A stretch of 16,836 bases of DNA from JANXLS01 sp038227045 (GTDB taxonomy: Bacteria > Planctomycetota > SZUA-567 > H5-PLA8), in NCBI GenBank assembly GCA_038227045.1, contig JBBRQD010000115.1, positions 1 through 16,836 on the forward strand, in the 5' to 3' direction. Position numbers and translations under genes: made by a program. Positions 12,601 through 16,369 of this stretch are shown piece by piece. The notes beneath the pieces are model-generated. The model saw only the letters and a program-made list of their open reading frames with translations. It ran no database searches and was not told where the DNA came from. Numbering within the stretch: position 1 is the first letter of the stretch; each line of letters opens with the position of its first letter.

Positions 12601-15214
12601 CCGTTGAATAAAGCTGGCTCTGCGGCACGATCCCTTTTGCCGTGCTAGGACTTGACCAGGATAACTGCATCGTGGCTCCGCCGGTGTTTTCGTAAAATTC
12701 GAGCTTGATGTCGTATGTTGAGCCAGCCTCCAACTGGACTGTTGCACTATTCTCGGTAGGTCCATGATTGGTCCAGTTATCGATCAGTAGCTGATGGTTG
12801 ACCCACAGCCGCACGCCGTCATCGGAGTTCGTGTAAAAGGTGTACAGTTCACTATAGTACGGTTGGACGCGGCCAACCCAGCGTGCCGAAAATGTATCGG
12901 GTGTAATCAGAAGGCTCGGGCTGCCGGTATCCCATAAAAAGTTGACGGTAGGGTCGATTCGCGACACCACCGGCTGAGTTGAGAGATCGGTGACATTGTA
13001 ATAAGTCCCGCGCAAACCATCACCGTTGCCAAACTGCATTTCGCTGCCTGTTGAAAAGAGCTGACTCTGGGGAACGATTTCTTTTGGCGTGCTGAGGCTC
13101 GACCAGGATAACTGCATCGTGGCTCCGCCGGTGTTTTCGTAGAATTCCAGCTTAATATCATACGTCGTACCGGCCACCAGTTGAATCGTTGCGCTATTTT
13201 CAGTGGGTGCATGGTTGGTCCAGTTATCGATGAGAAGCTGATGGTTGACCCATAGACGAACGCCGTCATCCGAATTCGTGTAAAAAGTATACGTCTCACC
13301 ATAGTAAGGCTGGACGCGGCCCACCCAGCGCGCCGAATACGTGTCGGGGTCAATGAGGAGGCTCGGACTGCCGGTATCCCATAAGAAGTTGACGGTGGGG
13401 TCGACGCGCGACACGGTCAAGCTGGTAAAATCAAGGTTATTGAAATAGGTAGCGGAAAGGCCATCACCTGTTGACGCCGGATGCTGCACCGTGAACGTCA
13501 CGGGAGTGGATATGCGAAAAAAGCCATCTGTTGTTATGGCTTTCGCCGTATACGAATATGATCCGGCGATCAGCGGTGGAAGGCTGATCGCGTACGGCTG
13601 CGTTGTGGCTTCGCCCAGCAAGGTGCTTCCCGCAAAGAACTGAACTTTTTCAAGGGTGCCATCCGTGACCGATGCGTTCGCGGTAAGTTGAACATTCGCT
13701 ATTGCGGTCAGGGTTGCTCCATTGGCGGGTGCTGTAATGCTGACGGCAGGCCACTTGGTAGCTTGACCTACTGTGACGTTATCAAACGTGGCGGTGCATA
13801 GGGCATTGTTGTTATGCGCCGTCACCGCCAAACCTACTAGTATGCTCTGCGCCATGGAGACCGTGGCTGGCGCGCCCACTTGCGTCCAGGCGTTTCCATC
13901 GGTCGAGCGGTATGCGGTCACGATGTCCGCTGCGCGCACCAACCGAAGCCACGTCGGGGCACCTATCCCGCCCGTCGCACTGTAATCGCAATTGCCGCCG
14001 GTGGCGCTTCGCCATTGGAATGTCACGCCGTTGGACGGCGTGACGGCAATCAGCGCGTGGCGCGAATTCGCCGCGAGCGATTCGCGCAACATGACACCGG
14101 CCTTGGTCCAGCCATCGGAGTTTTGCTCGCTCGCGACACGCGCAATGATCTCGCCGTCACCATTCAAGGGCTGATAGAGATACTGAAAGCCATCGACTGA
14201 ATCCCAGATATCCGCGCCAGAACCAATTACGGTGAACGTGCCACCTGAAAAAGACCCAACTCCCAAATTCCCGACGCTGCCGATGTCGGCATTCAGCCAC
14301 GGAGGAGGCAACGATTTCACCGAGACCGTCACGGGCGCGGAGTCCGCAGTGGCACCGTTGTCAGCAACCGCTGTGGCCTTTAAGGAGTATGTGCCGATTG
14401 GGACGTTCGTCCATGTATAAGAATAGGGTGCAGTAGGCGCCTCGCCCAACAAAGTTCCATTGGCAAAGAACTGCACTTTTGTTACGGCACCAGTCGCAAT
14501 CGTGGCAGTCGCGTTGATCGTGATCGACACCGGATTGGCAGGATCGAAGACAGTGCCGGTTGTGGGCGATGTGATTGACACGACCGGCGCAGTGAGTATC
14601 TGCACGCTGTCAAACGTGGTCGTGCACAGCGTCGGATCGTTGTGCGAAGTGACCGCCAAGCCAACATTGACGGAGTTGCCCATCGACAGTGTCGTCGGCG
14701 AACCGATTTGCGCCCAGGTTGCGCCATCGGCGGATCGATACGCCGTAAACGTATTTCCTGACCGGACTAATTTCACCCACGCCGGGGCAACGATACCGCC
14801 CGTCGCGCTGTAATCGCAGTTGCCACCCGTCTCACTGCGCCATTGGAATGTCACGCCGTTGGATGGCGTGACGGCGACAAGCGCCCACCGGGAGTTCGCG
14901 TCAAGCGTTTCGCGGATCATGACACCGGCTTTGGCCCATTCATTGGTGTTTTGAAGGCTGGCGACACGCGCGATGATTATACAATCGCCACTCAGCGTTT
15001 GAGACGCGAACTGAAACGCATCCGCAGTATTCCAGATGTCGGCTCCCGCGCCTGTCACCGTGTAAACGTCGTTTAAAACCGTGCTACTGCCAGCGGCTCC
15101 GACAGTGCCTATATCGGCACTTTGCCACGGCGCGGAAAGTGCCCCATAGGAACGGAAAGAGAAAAAGGCAGACGCGGCAATAAAAGTGAAAAGAAACTTT
15201 CGGTAACTTATCAT
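1..15214 (-). CDS. Giant secreted modular RHS/YD-repeat protein (C-terminus off window)
   Basis: One reading frame runs from an ATG at 15214 to the left edge, at least 5,071 codons. I translated many separate stretches along it and found the same phase, sensible protein and no stop. An in-frame TAA lies about 12 codons upstream and no other start codon of the usual kind intervenes, so the ATG is fixed. The chain begins with a signal peptide and then carries DUF1349-like, Ig, PA14, FN3, Kelch, HYR, HAF and RHS modules, described separately. The family knowledge is that such modules are extracellular binding or spacer units and that RHS repeats form a shell. I infer an exported or surface-anchored adhesin-like protein that presents an RHS cocoon. 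There is no VgrG, PAAR or plug-type N-terminus, so it is not a standard type VI RHS effector. The C-terminal end (RHS core, payload, anchor) is not seen. It probably shares an operon with the gene at 15268-16224. Confidence 0.93.
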   Translation of the reverse strand, partial: MISYRKFLFTFIAASAFFSFRSYGALSAPWQSADIGTVGAAGSSTVLNDVYTVTGAGADIWNTADAFQFASQTLSGDCIIIARVASLQNTNEWAKAGVMIRETLDANSRWALVAVTPSNGVTFQWRSETGGNCDYSATGGIVAPAWVKLVRSGNTFTAYRSADGATWAQIGSPTTLSMGNSVNVGLAVTSHNDPTLCTTTFDSVQILTAPVVSITSPTTGTVFDPANPVSITINATATIATGAVTKVQFFANGTLLGEAPTAPYSYTWTNVPIGTYSLKATAVADNGATADSAPVTVSVKSLPPPWLNADIGSVGNLGVGSFSGGTFTVIGSGADIWDSVDGFQYLYQPLNGDGEIIARVASEQNSDGWTKAGVMLRESLAANSRHALIAVTPSNGVTFQWRSATGGNCDYSATGGIGAPTWLRLVRAADIVTAYRSTDGNAWTQVGAPATVSMAQSILVGLAVTAHNNNALCTATFDNVTVGQATKWPAVSITAPANGATLTAIANVQLTANASVTDGTLEKVQFFAGSTLLGEATTQPYAISLPPLIAGSYSYTAKAITTDGFFRISTPVTFTVQHPASTGDGLSATYFNNLDFTSLTVSRVDPTVNFLWDTGSPSLLIDPDTYSARWVGRVQPYYGETYTFYTNSDDGVRLWVNHQLLIDNWTNHAPTENSATIQLVAGTTYDIKLEFYENTGGATMQLSWSSLSTPKEIVPQSQLFSTGSEMQFGNGDGLRGTYYNVTDLSTQPVVSRIDPTVNFLWDTGSPSLLITPDTFSARWVGRVQPYYSELYTFYTNSDDGVRLWVNHQLLIDNWTNHGPTENSATVQLEAGSTYDIKLEFYENTGGATMQLSWSSPSTAKGIVPQSQLYSTGSDLLIGTGNGLLGTYYNVTDFSTQPALTRVDSTVNFNWNGAQPDQAVNATGFSVRWTGQVQAQYTDNYVLSVVADDGVRVWFNGQLQVNEWIDEGATEYSFTANLVAGTKYDIVIEYYQNGGGTAAQLVWSSAMTGKTVIPQSQLYSMGNAPFTGSGNGLSASYFNSIDLSGVAALTRVDATVNFDWGTGSPDASINIDNFSARWTGLVEPQFTEAYTFYLTCDDGARLWVNNVLLVDTWTDQAPTEYSGTIDLVAGQKVPIKLEYYEHAGGAVAKLAWSSLSRPKIIVPQSQLYSSAPLLAAPSSLAASLAAGSIVHLTWTDNSNNETGFVIERKTASTGFYFPIVATPGENAISADDTIGQYTETYFYRIKAVNATDSSAWSNEVSVLLDRTPPTIGIISPADGSYTNAFPFISATYSDNSGLPVNVYLDGTQIAINDNGSSFNFSASGLSEGTHTITVSDQAGNFSYNGWTFYVDATPPTITILNPLDGSNTTASPNISAIYSDNNSGPLRVYLDGTQVGINDNGSSFYFNTSGLMGGIHIITVSDQAGNFSTTSWSFNVIVGGSGGSLVTPRASHTATLLPNGKVVIAGGFNNIGLSSSTELYDPVTNTWSVIGGLIAQRYYHTSTLLQSGKVLLAGGNGANLIDADSGAVLYNPASNTWSGAQSLNAPRAFHTATLLPNGKVLVAGGWGNAGLQNTAELYDPVTNTWSAIGGLIAPRYYHTATLLQSGKVLVAGCFNYITSQMNSVELFDPLSNTWSAAGSLNIGRISPTATLLQSGKVLVVGGSGESGILNSAELYDPISNTWSMVGNLHSARAGHTATLLPNGKVVIAGGNYNSLDSVELFDPTSNTWSDAGSLDWTRSYHTATLLQSGKVLLTGGYYSSGTLDNAELYGSVSNPPMVITCPPNQVVDATAAAGATVSYAPATATDIVPIVTLFSYSKSSGSTFPIGVTTVNVIGVDATDNTTTASFSVTVNNPPPNVPTNLAATISQGIAHLTWTDNSFNETGFVIERKPGLSGTYSQIATPGVNTTSANDTITPDVATFYRIKAVNASGSSAWSNEISLLLDQTPPVITNLEPLDGRTVFMNTPTITIYATDAGSGVDWTSIRVSIGANKIYSPSEGIMHASPTILAGGIALVPTTALAYGSHTLSVDLSDKAGNIVHSNTNFTTLLPVAAVTQSLGNVGVMAINNSGVVVGMDYVTLKPFAWSNGTMTPLGLLAGTLFGSANAINDLGVIVGYVSTPDMAVSTAVVWLPGNYDTPVKLSAPNGISSFATGINIDGHIVGYGYSNNQLTQYSFYWSDYLAQSPLELPFLAAPVHINKFGQFIGIQFDQSVQADVPFWLFNLDSTLNEIYSSGGIAIAAAINDYGTIVGSGLDFIAHRDASVWENGSDQIYLGTELNGSHANGINNNNPSQFVGKADGLGAYLWDNGVNKDLNTLLPAGSGWILNEALVINDGMWIAGNGTYNGIPQAFLMKIQPPKPAAPSGLAASILSGHAIHLTWVSNSTNESNFVVLRGESPDGPFNEIALLNAGVTSYNDNNLTSGNEFWYYVFATNDFGDSDYSNRANTGWITAPTNLTAVANSFNGAQVELTWNHDRVNCSAYYIERKSEDDSNFIRIATVGSNSDLQYVDTVASLTRQYTYRVQAQSSLDATVSDFSNEAAIGAPPQITLTPQDGAQAITSLLGKVQIAMAGVAVDPNKVTIQLDTDPSVSGTLPITLLPSNISTDAVSGTLVFTVKLPLVNSGAYVFIATAMNLDAKSATATSHFTYTRSGPPAPANLTATVVTAVPPAIVLTWQDSDAVSGYIVERKSLSNPFAPVTVSPLSAGTSTWVDHENLSIDTQYGYRVKAIFGELESDYTNTAFATIVQGTDFSNYAPLGWTSLRRPIISADTNATIDVNTLSIELSSVSNGIDTSIAGIIPALSNDHVTGTPSSDLQEGQYQVSIQAGAANATWTFGVDTTAPAISGIPLEWTTLEHRPIFSCTITDALSGLDTFSIEFWLDGVDNSQSGTIFSDGSAYYFQPRIDLATGSHTITIKAADLAGNSASVECLLKVVDTDTTPPVIVMAIPERGGYLTTNPNANPQHANSTLTLEYKDDLSAVDPASGLLFIDNVAVDVADAFYLSDTSFFYQLPAGFPEGIHSWRVELTDYVLPIPNGPTIFDSIFIVDSIPPTIATPLADIANNGIWTSRKCTATIDDAASGVSPDTVGISINGHPITPIVTVLTNGSVEVDFEFPSGDTNPRSVVIHAEDRAGNPTDITYTISLQFPPPTLSIDPVAGNQTLVNVTILDGGAGIQPANISIAIGNPAIVLNGLDYLIVDGGYVYAVKLPAIVGSYDVSASVTDDAGQTVTASSTFHVDIPAALPPTPIIDETIVGSQFVNVLGHLPSVPDNLADLAVIADAGIIAQASIDLTTGNWQVSFQRTPGVAQVNFHFELSCVDTDGFLSAPATGNATFSAPDATDLLSFPPPLANDPTLPAASGQPVVQPVNAVPMAPGSMLAVTWDFDPADITGAFGVAATNKNELHIIGKVRGPGGPYGIHLNGLTADNTTSNGTFRLTVSELDEKTYKNIFVTASDGQGRFGKSISRSLIVDRTAPNFALPGTATQFVFGYSFDRLYLSGILGGIGTDENQTTDSTPVTRIRLTYGDLPPGQLPLGIEGTAFDMSVDSRHSAGFPYTYIGKAQSELQHGDVFSDSTWPTATMQVFDGAGNSWSTTAPIANVNYGGNFFSDGEVLFAKRAYSIYCGDGGNFTTGGLNSGEIVGITAEDVHIGHGETGFIKYDSPGFYPYKVTYYTSDGALPDYTGTVQVIDQAFVVDENDNGSTSDENFDRQQQLGVIMPINKSQSASNLRLMTFDNSLADGNGYIHFVGITHSSNIRLYSKRSMKTEDLLPSQPLVGVNLRNGQHCSYFQWDLTVNDDYNSFTNLDGSIYIECLPTTDNVGGRWIQFYSDAGIHGKITIHSIGDNGEGFGGGKGDVALGGPGYIDAASGAMKCSWPLVHSGSRIIPDVSLYYNSSDDINEELYDVGPSDIGKHFRHSLEMRLVRGDHTIVIIDQDGRRVSYTVKTAPTTADGISDQPQQDAPNDFDEMAVEWVAAARKGDFSTIKMVKQMNRGFERLYYVLIRPGENRQYLFEAATGKLCEIRDAFNNVATLEYDDYGGTRGFLREVRDNQGFVVRFDFKRYDTLVTDVAGNFAIANSSINAGINVTDTAGNSAHISTFGVAGPLGIFSYHLDTENILRDFTDANSGRYLISHKNGLVKSVNRLADGRQMSLSHNFKGSKLSYSYYSKSDDTIHRSWSQVYDDRGIWTSITAGDGQTLTQNIAKDFTSMKMTNKYGGTSNTAFDSKLGLPTDHVDADGRIFKKHYSKKTNPNYCIDGADNKAYNYLEKIAVTDRKVDGKGNSLNYSHNQGRVSQIVDAGTGTNATVSTTDIVAWDSYQQPTMISGPRTGYMKTLEYDTLGNVKTATEFGEGVTAQTQYATDIWGRPTRVILPDGRMIYKSYDVAGHEIQSVGPVVVNDLLGRRTGSMTGGESDHWYDNAGHLLVSRDVDGRTSMRHYNQLGVLETVTDSSSGTTTFSDFDALLLPRQTQLASGVKIHHTYDVHGHEARRDYPDVPSYSAVNGAVLEGAPQPRFYLFNYNDPARTVETTDARGFKTTKSMYPSGKLRTLVGDLGLSVGYEYDNNGDMATLTVPGEGKRSTELDQHGLVVQEKIEGVALDTTYMRDPLGAVTDKGLPGEIHLKQTIDALGRPTLSSINDTPLRQQDYLATDADFQFVPTAAHDLESGAVTQTHFLDACSRVAGTSTMVQTPQDATFDPANGGAIPSIGTALDTSNAFTYLNSGSSLLATDANGHPITHVYDAAVRNTDVKDQSGIGAPVTYDGFGRIATSADDRGKITTNVYFDGGTGFLSAKLLPDGREIRYFYDVNGNAVFESHVYHPYDPLTRQVYTISYTYDALNRVKEATDPAGHKTTTTYYASGKKHTVTDPDGRVTTYTYDAGGRLVSTVAQGGLTTKTTYAANGKVEKITHSDGRVDAYTYDARGRAATVTKTGEGTLTNTYANGDLVAITDSNGRSTQMKYDSLHRLVKTTTAGGQVTKRGYDASGFLVRLTDPMGQEFAFTNASNGRHEAMLRINADRSTTLLGTFTYEGNTPTSDGAMSWTLDEAGRVSHVSGCNVDVTYEYQHPLGLMTRKMYG
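3610..4795 (-). other. Unrecognised ~395-residue segment before the RHS domain
   Basis: Residues about 3474-3869 match no family that I recognise. It has features of beta-rich secreted protein: many Gly, Asn, Ser and Thr, few Lys, and segments such as FSDGEVLFAKRAYSIYCGDG, TGFIKYDSPGFYPYKVTYYT and GYIHFVGITHSSNIRLYSK. Near 4138-4103 is the acidic loop DENDNGSTSDEN, which resembles an EF-hand or thrombospondin-type calcium loop. Cysteines are few (near YCGDG, QHCSYF, IECLP). It ends at GGGKGDVALGGPGYIDAASG, where the RHS region starts. It may be a plug or connector of the RHS shell, by position only. Confidence 0.5.
4795..6980 (-). repeat. Array of Ig-like/cadherin-like modules
   Basis: Residues about 2745-3473 form a run of roughly seven diverged Ig-fold modules. 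Boundaries are marked by repeated D-x-(T/S)-x-P motifs: VDTTAPAISGIPLEW near 6710, DTDTTPPVIVMAIP near 6415, VDSIPPTIATPLADIA near 6070 and VDRTAPNFALPG near 4805. Typical last strands are GSHTITIKAADLAGNSASV and GNPTDITYTISLQ. Unlike the PA14 or Ig pairs upstream, the copies are not similar at nucleotide level, so this is an old array. Such modules work as a stiff stalk and often bind calcium, but individual Ca sites cannot be assigned here. Confidence 0.7.
6985..8150 (-). other. Three fibronectin III domains with an interposed Ig-like domain
   Basis: Residues about 2357-2744. Two FN3 domains come first (PSGLAASILSGHAIHLTW then NLTAVANSFNGAQVELTWNH, each with a Y-x-x-x-A or Y-R-V-Q-A strand and SDYSN or SDFSNEA). 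An Ig-like or Big-type domain follows (PPQITLTPQDGAQAITSLLG, then VTIQLDTDPSVSGTLP), and a third FN3 (PANLTATVVTAVPPAIVLTW, SGYIVERKS, YGYRVKAIFGELESDYTN). They read as spacers between the HAF block and the Ig array. Boundaries are approximate. Confidence 0.75.
8160..9060 (-). repeat. Seven HAF-family extracellular repeats
   Basis: Residues about 2052-2352 contain seven repeats with the HAF signature I-N-x-x-G-x-(I/V)-(V/I/A)-G: AINNSGVVVG, AINDLGVIVG, GINIDGHIVG, HINKFGQFIG, AINDYGTIVG, GINNNNPSQFVG and VINDGMWIAG. Between them are the second signature strands, such as PFAWSNGTMTPLG, AVVWLPG, FYWSDY, SVWENG and AYLWDNG. The block ends in GIPQAFLMKI, the usual end of HAF regions. HAF repeats are known as predicted extracellular repeats of unknown function; a beta-propeller fold is inferred from length, number and strand pattern. 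Spacing is irregular, about 33-55 residues, and copies 4, 6 and 7 are degenerate. Confidence 0.85.
9065..9908 (-). other. HYR domain, fibronectin III domain and Ig-like domain
   Basis: Directly after the Kelch array, residues about 1771-1854 form an HYR (hyalin repeat) domain: MVITCPPNQVVDATA, VSYAPATATD, GSTFPIGVTTVNVIGVDATD, SFSVTV. It is followed by an FN3 domain (residues about 1855-1942; HLTWTDNSFNETGFVIERK, FYRIKAVNASGSSAWSNE) and an Ig-like domain (about 1944-2049; DQTPPVITNLEPLDG, SHTLSVDLSDKAGN). HYR domains are Ig-fold adhesion modules in animal and bacterial surface proteins. The trio links the two propeller-type arrays. Confidence 0.8.
9920..10908 (-). repeat. Seven Kelch repeats, predicted beta-propeller
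   Basis: Residues about 1437-1765 carry seven Kelch motifs of 46-50 residues. Each has R-x-x-HTATLL (one copy SPTATLL), GKV(V/L), a GG pair (one copy AGC), a VELF or AELYDP segment and NTWS. Motif starts on the plus strand lie near 9966, 10104, 10248, 10395, 10539, 10689 and 10833, so the period is 138-150 bases. Two versions of one loop occur: LLPNGKV in repeats 1, 3 and 6, and LLQSGKV in repeats 2, 4, 5 and 7, counted from the N-terminus. Seven blades would close a full propeller. Kelch propellers bind proteins or, in galactose-oxidase-like enzymes, sugars; no copper-site residues could be recognised, so a binding role is preferred. Confidence 0.9.
10908..11415 (-). repeat. Two tandem Ig-like domains
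   Basis: Residues about 1267-1437 contain two copies of an 86-residue Ig-like unit, period 258 bases (matching sites at 11277 and 11019). Shared marks are TPPTI, YLDGTQ, INDNGSSF, GLSEGTHTITVSDQAGNFS or GLMGGIHIITVSDQAGNFS. Each ends in a strand that leads straight into the next unit. They resemble the bacterial Ig domains that act as rigid spacers, here lifting the Kelch region away from the PA14 array. Confidence 0.8.
11420..11710 (-). other. Fibronectin type III domain after the PA14 array
   Basis: Residues about 1169-1266 contain PSSLAASLAAGSIVHLTW, the TDNSNNETGFVIERK motif, FYRIKAVNA and SSAWSNEVS, the standard strand pattern of bacterial FN3 domains. It is a spacer between the PA14 block and the Ig-like pair. 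A second FN3 with nearly the same ERK and SSAWSNE motifs follows the HYR domain (9390-9650), so these too look like internal copies. Confidence 0.85.
11700..13475 (-). repeat. Four tandem PA14 domains
   Basis: Residues about 581-1172 hold four PA14 domains of roughly 147-149 residues. Each has the family marks: G-N/D-GL-x-x-x-YFN, RVDPTVNF-W, FSARWTG or YSARWVG, the turn YTFYTNSDDGVRLWVN, NW or TW-x-x-x-x-PTE, and LVAGTTYDIKLEFYENTGGA, with SQLYS between copies. The first two copies are offset by exactly 447 bases and share a 41-base identical run (13101-13141 and 12654-12694). Copies 3 and 4 are more diverged (SVVADDGVRVWFN, YLTCDDGARLWVN). PA14 domains are beta-barrels that in many secreted proteins bind glycans; the DDG segment in all four keeps the usual conserved acidic turn, which suggests that they remain functional. 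Confidence 0.92.
13480..15130 (-). repeat. Two tandem DUF1349/LamG-like plus bacterial Ig units
   Basis: Residues about 30-305 and 303-580 are two copies of the same unit. Each has a concanavalin-like domain of the DUF1349 type (motifs SGADIW, IIARVAS, KAGVMIRETL or KAGVMLRESL, AVTPSNGVTFQWRS, TAYRSTDG) followed by a bacterial Ig-like domain (motifs VKVQFF or EKVQFFA, LLGEATT, PYSYTW). The period is 828 bases (276 codons), measured from an identical 25-base stretch at 14011 and 14839. Domains of this type are common on secreted glycan-acting or adhesive proteins, so carbohydrate binding is a reasonable but unproven role. The nucleotide-level match indicates duplication within this gene rather than two independent captures. 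Confidence 0.8.
15143..15214 (-). other. Signal peptide of the giant protein
   Basis: Residues 1-24 start MISYRK and continue with the hydrophobic run FLFTFIAASAFFSF, ending near SYG or ALSA before PWQSADIG. This is a classic Sec signal: basic n-region, about 14-residue h-region, small residues near the cut. No lipobox cysteine is present, so a type I signal peptidase cut is expected. The exact cut (after G24 or A28) cannot be fixed by eye. It shows that the whole protein is exported from the cytoplasm. Confidence 0.85.
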
Positions 15215-15218
15215 TCGA

Positions 15219-15225
15219 CCTTTCT
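15219..15225 (-). promoter_or_regulatory. Weak ribosome binding site of the giant gene
   Basis: AGAAAGG on the minus strand ends 4 bases before the ATG at 15214. It is a purine-rich but imperfect Shine-Dalgarno match. It supports this ATG, which is also the only ordinary start codon between the upstream in-frame stop and the signal peptide. Confidence 0.5.
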
Positions 15226-15267
15226 TATAGCGAATTATTGCAACAACTATTTAAGCGATCAGCAATG

Positions 15268-16224
15268 CTATTTTGAGTCGTTAACCGGAGTGTCTTTTTT
15301 CACAACCGTCGGCGCGGCCAATGGAGCAGGGGAGGCAACTGCGGGTGGGACTTGCGGAGTAACTATAGACGCAGCTGGCGCTGTTTGTGTCGGTGGCAGA
15401 ACAACCGATTTGGCTGCTGGCGGAATAACAGCGCGGCCACGGGTAAAATGATCGAGTCTCGCCGCTTCGTCAGTAGCGAGCAACTCGCGCAGGGCCTTAA
15501 CGCCTTCTTCGTCCTGTTTGATTGCTTTCATGCGCTCCTCGCGCATCCAAGTGGAGGCATCCGCGCCTGGTTGCCCCACCGGAGTGGCATGTGCATTAGG
15601 CTGTTGCTGGTTGGTCGCAACCGGCTTCAAGCCGGGAAGCTGGGGGAGTGTGCCGTTTCGCATGCGTCCGAGAAATTCTGCGCGCGATTTTGCGTCACGA
15701 GTGGCCGATTCGGACCATTTCGTCCGGCTCATGTCGAGAAATTTCTGCGCCGTCTCGCGTTTGGCTTCAGGAAATTCGGCGAGCATCTTGGTTTCGTATT
15801 GCGCCCGCAGGTCCCTGATGTCACTTTCCCATTTCGCCGCCTTTTCAAGGAGCGCCTTCTCGTAGTCGGCTGCAATTGCGGACGATTTGGTCTTGGCTTC
15901 GGCACTGTCACTGAAAATATCCGCGAGCGAAGCATTCACGGTGCCGTTGTTGATTTCGCCCGCGCGAGGCTGAATCCGAAGCCGCTCCAGTATCGCAATC
16001 CATTCTTGATTTTGAGGACGCGGCATATTCATGGGTGGCAAAGCGGGGCGTGGAATTGTCTGTGTGACAGGCAACTGAAGTGGCGTAGATGGTTGTGGCA
16101 CGACCGGCGCGGTAACCACCGGAGGCTGAATGGGACTCGAGACAGGAGGCGTGGGTTTTGGCTCTTCGCAAAATGACTTTGTTGCAAGGGCCATGGAAAC
16201 GACGAAACAAAATAACCTGAACAT
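15268..16224 (-). CDS. Secreted proline-rich helical protein of unknown function, likely operon partner
   Basis: 318 residues from the ATG at 16224. A TTG nine bases further upstream would also be in frame, but AAGGGAG abuts it directly, whereas the same Shine-Dalgarno lies 9 bases before the ATG, so the ATG is chosen. Residues 1-19 (MFRLFCFVVSMALATKSFC) form a signal peptide; the cysteine lacks a proper lipobox (KSFC), so a lipoprotein is unlikely. Residues about 20-75 are proline-rich (PVVTAPVVPQPSTPLQLP). Residues about 95-245 are charged and predicted helical, perhaps coiled coil (EKALLEKAAKWESDIRDLRA, KMLAEFPEAKRETAQKFLDM). The tail is again rich in Pro, Ala and Val and ends in VNDSK. 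I recognise no family. The 53-base gap to the giant gene with no terminator suggests co-transcription and a periplasmic or envelope role with it, such as chaperone or spacer; that role is inference. Confidence 0.85.
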   Translation of the reverse strand: MFRLFCFVVSMALATKSFCEEPKPTPPVSSPIQPPVVTAPVVPQPSTPLQLPVTQTIPRPALPPMNMPRPQNQEWIAILERLRIQPRAGEINNGTVNASLADIFSDSAEAKTKSSAIAADYEKALLEKAAKWESDIRDLRAQYETKMLAEFPEAKRETAQKFLDMSRTKWSESATRDAKSRAEFLGRMRNGTLPQLPGLKPVATNQQQPNAHATPVGQPGADASTWMREERMKAIKQDEEGVKALRELLATDEAARLDHFTRGRAVIPPAAKSVVLPPTQTAPAASIVTPQVPPAVASPAPLAAPTVVKKDTPVNDSK

Positions 16225-16233
16225 TAAAGGCAA

Positions 16234-16240
16234 CTCCCTT
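16234..16240 (-). promoter_or_regulatory. Ribosome binding site that decides the start of the upstream gene
   Basis: AAGGGAG on the minus strand. It directly touches the TTG at 16233 but sits 9 bases before the ATG at 16224, an acceptable spacing. It therefore favours ATG over TTG and shortens the protein by three residues to 318. Confidence 0.65.
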
Positions 16241-16306
16241 AAAAAAGCGTTGGCTCTGCGAACATGCGAGATTCAGAGAAATGGAAAGTGCTTTTATGAA
16301 TTAATT

Positions 16307-16335
16307 ACCTTACAAAGAGTTTATTTAGTTGTCAA
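16307..16335 (-). promoter_or_regulatory. Candidate sigma70-type promoter
   Basis: On the minus strand a perfect TTGACA (16335-16330) is followed after 17 bases by TAAGGT (16312-16307), a poor -10 with three of six consensus bases. It lies in AT-rich sequence about 83 bases before the ATG at 16224. The -35 is strong and the -10 weak, which would fit a promoter that needs an activator; the activator idea is inference. Confidence 0.35.
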
Positions 16336-16369
16336 CATGCTTTAATGTAAAGATTTCATAGCGCATAAA

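Noticed and set aside
12907..13353. 148-codon minus-strand frame inside the PA14 region
   Set aside because: It is offset from the PA14 frame, which gives textbook PA14 motifs; this frame is rich in Arg, Met and Ser with no motif.
15215..15267. Terminator or separate promoter between the two genes
   Set aside because: The 53 bases contain no stable hairpin with a T-run and no convincing -35/-10 pair, so the two genes are more simply read as one unit.
15352..16176. 274-codon plus-strand frame opposite the secreted-protein gene
   Set aside because: The minus-strand frame has a signal peptide, a good ribosome binding site and natural composition. The plus frame is rich in Arg, Cys, Phe and Trp and looks like a shadow.
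16231..16233. TTG as start of the secreted-protein gene
   Set aside because: The Shine-Dalgarno AAGGGAG touches the TTG directly, leaving no spacing, whereas the ATG nine bases later has proper spacing and begins a normal signal peptide.
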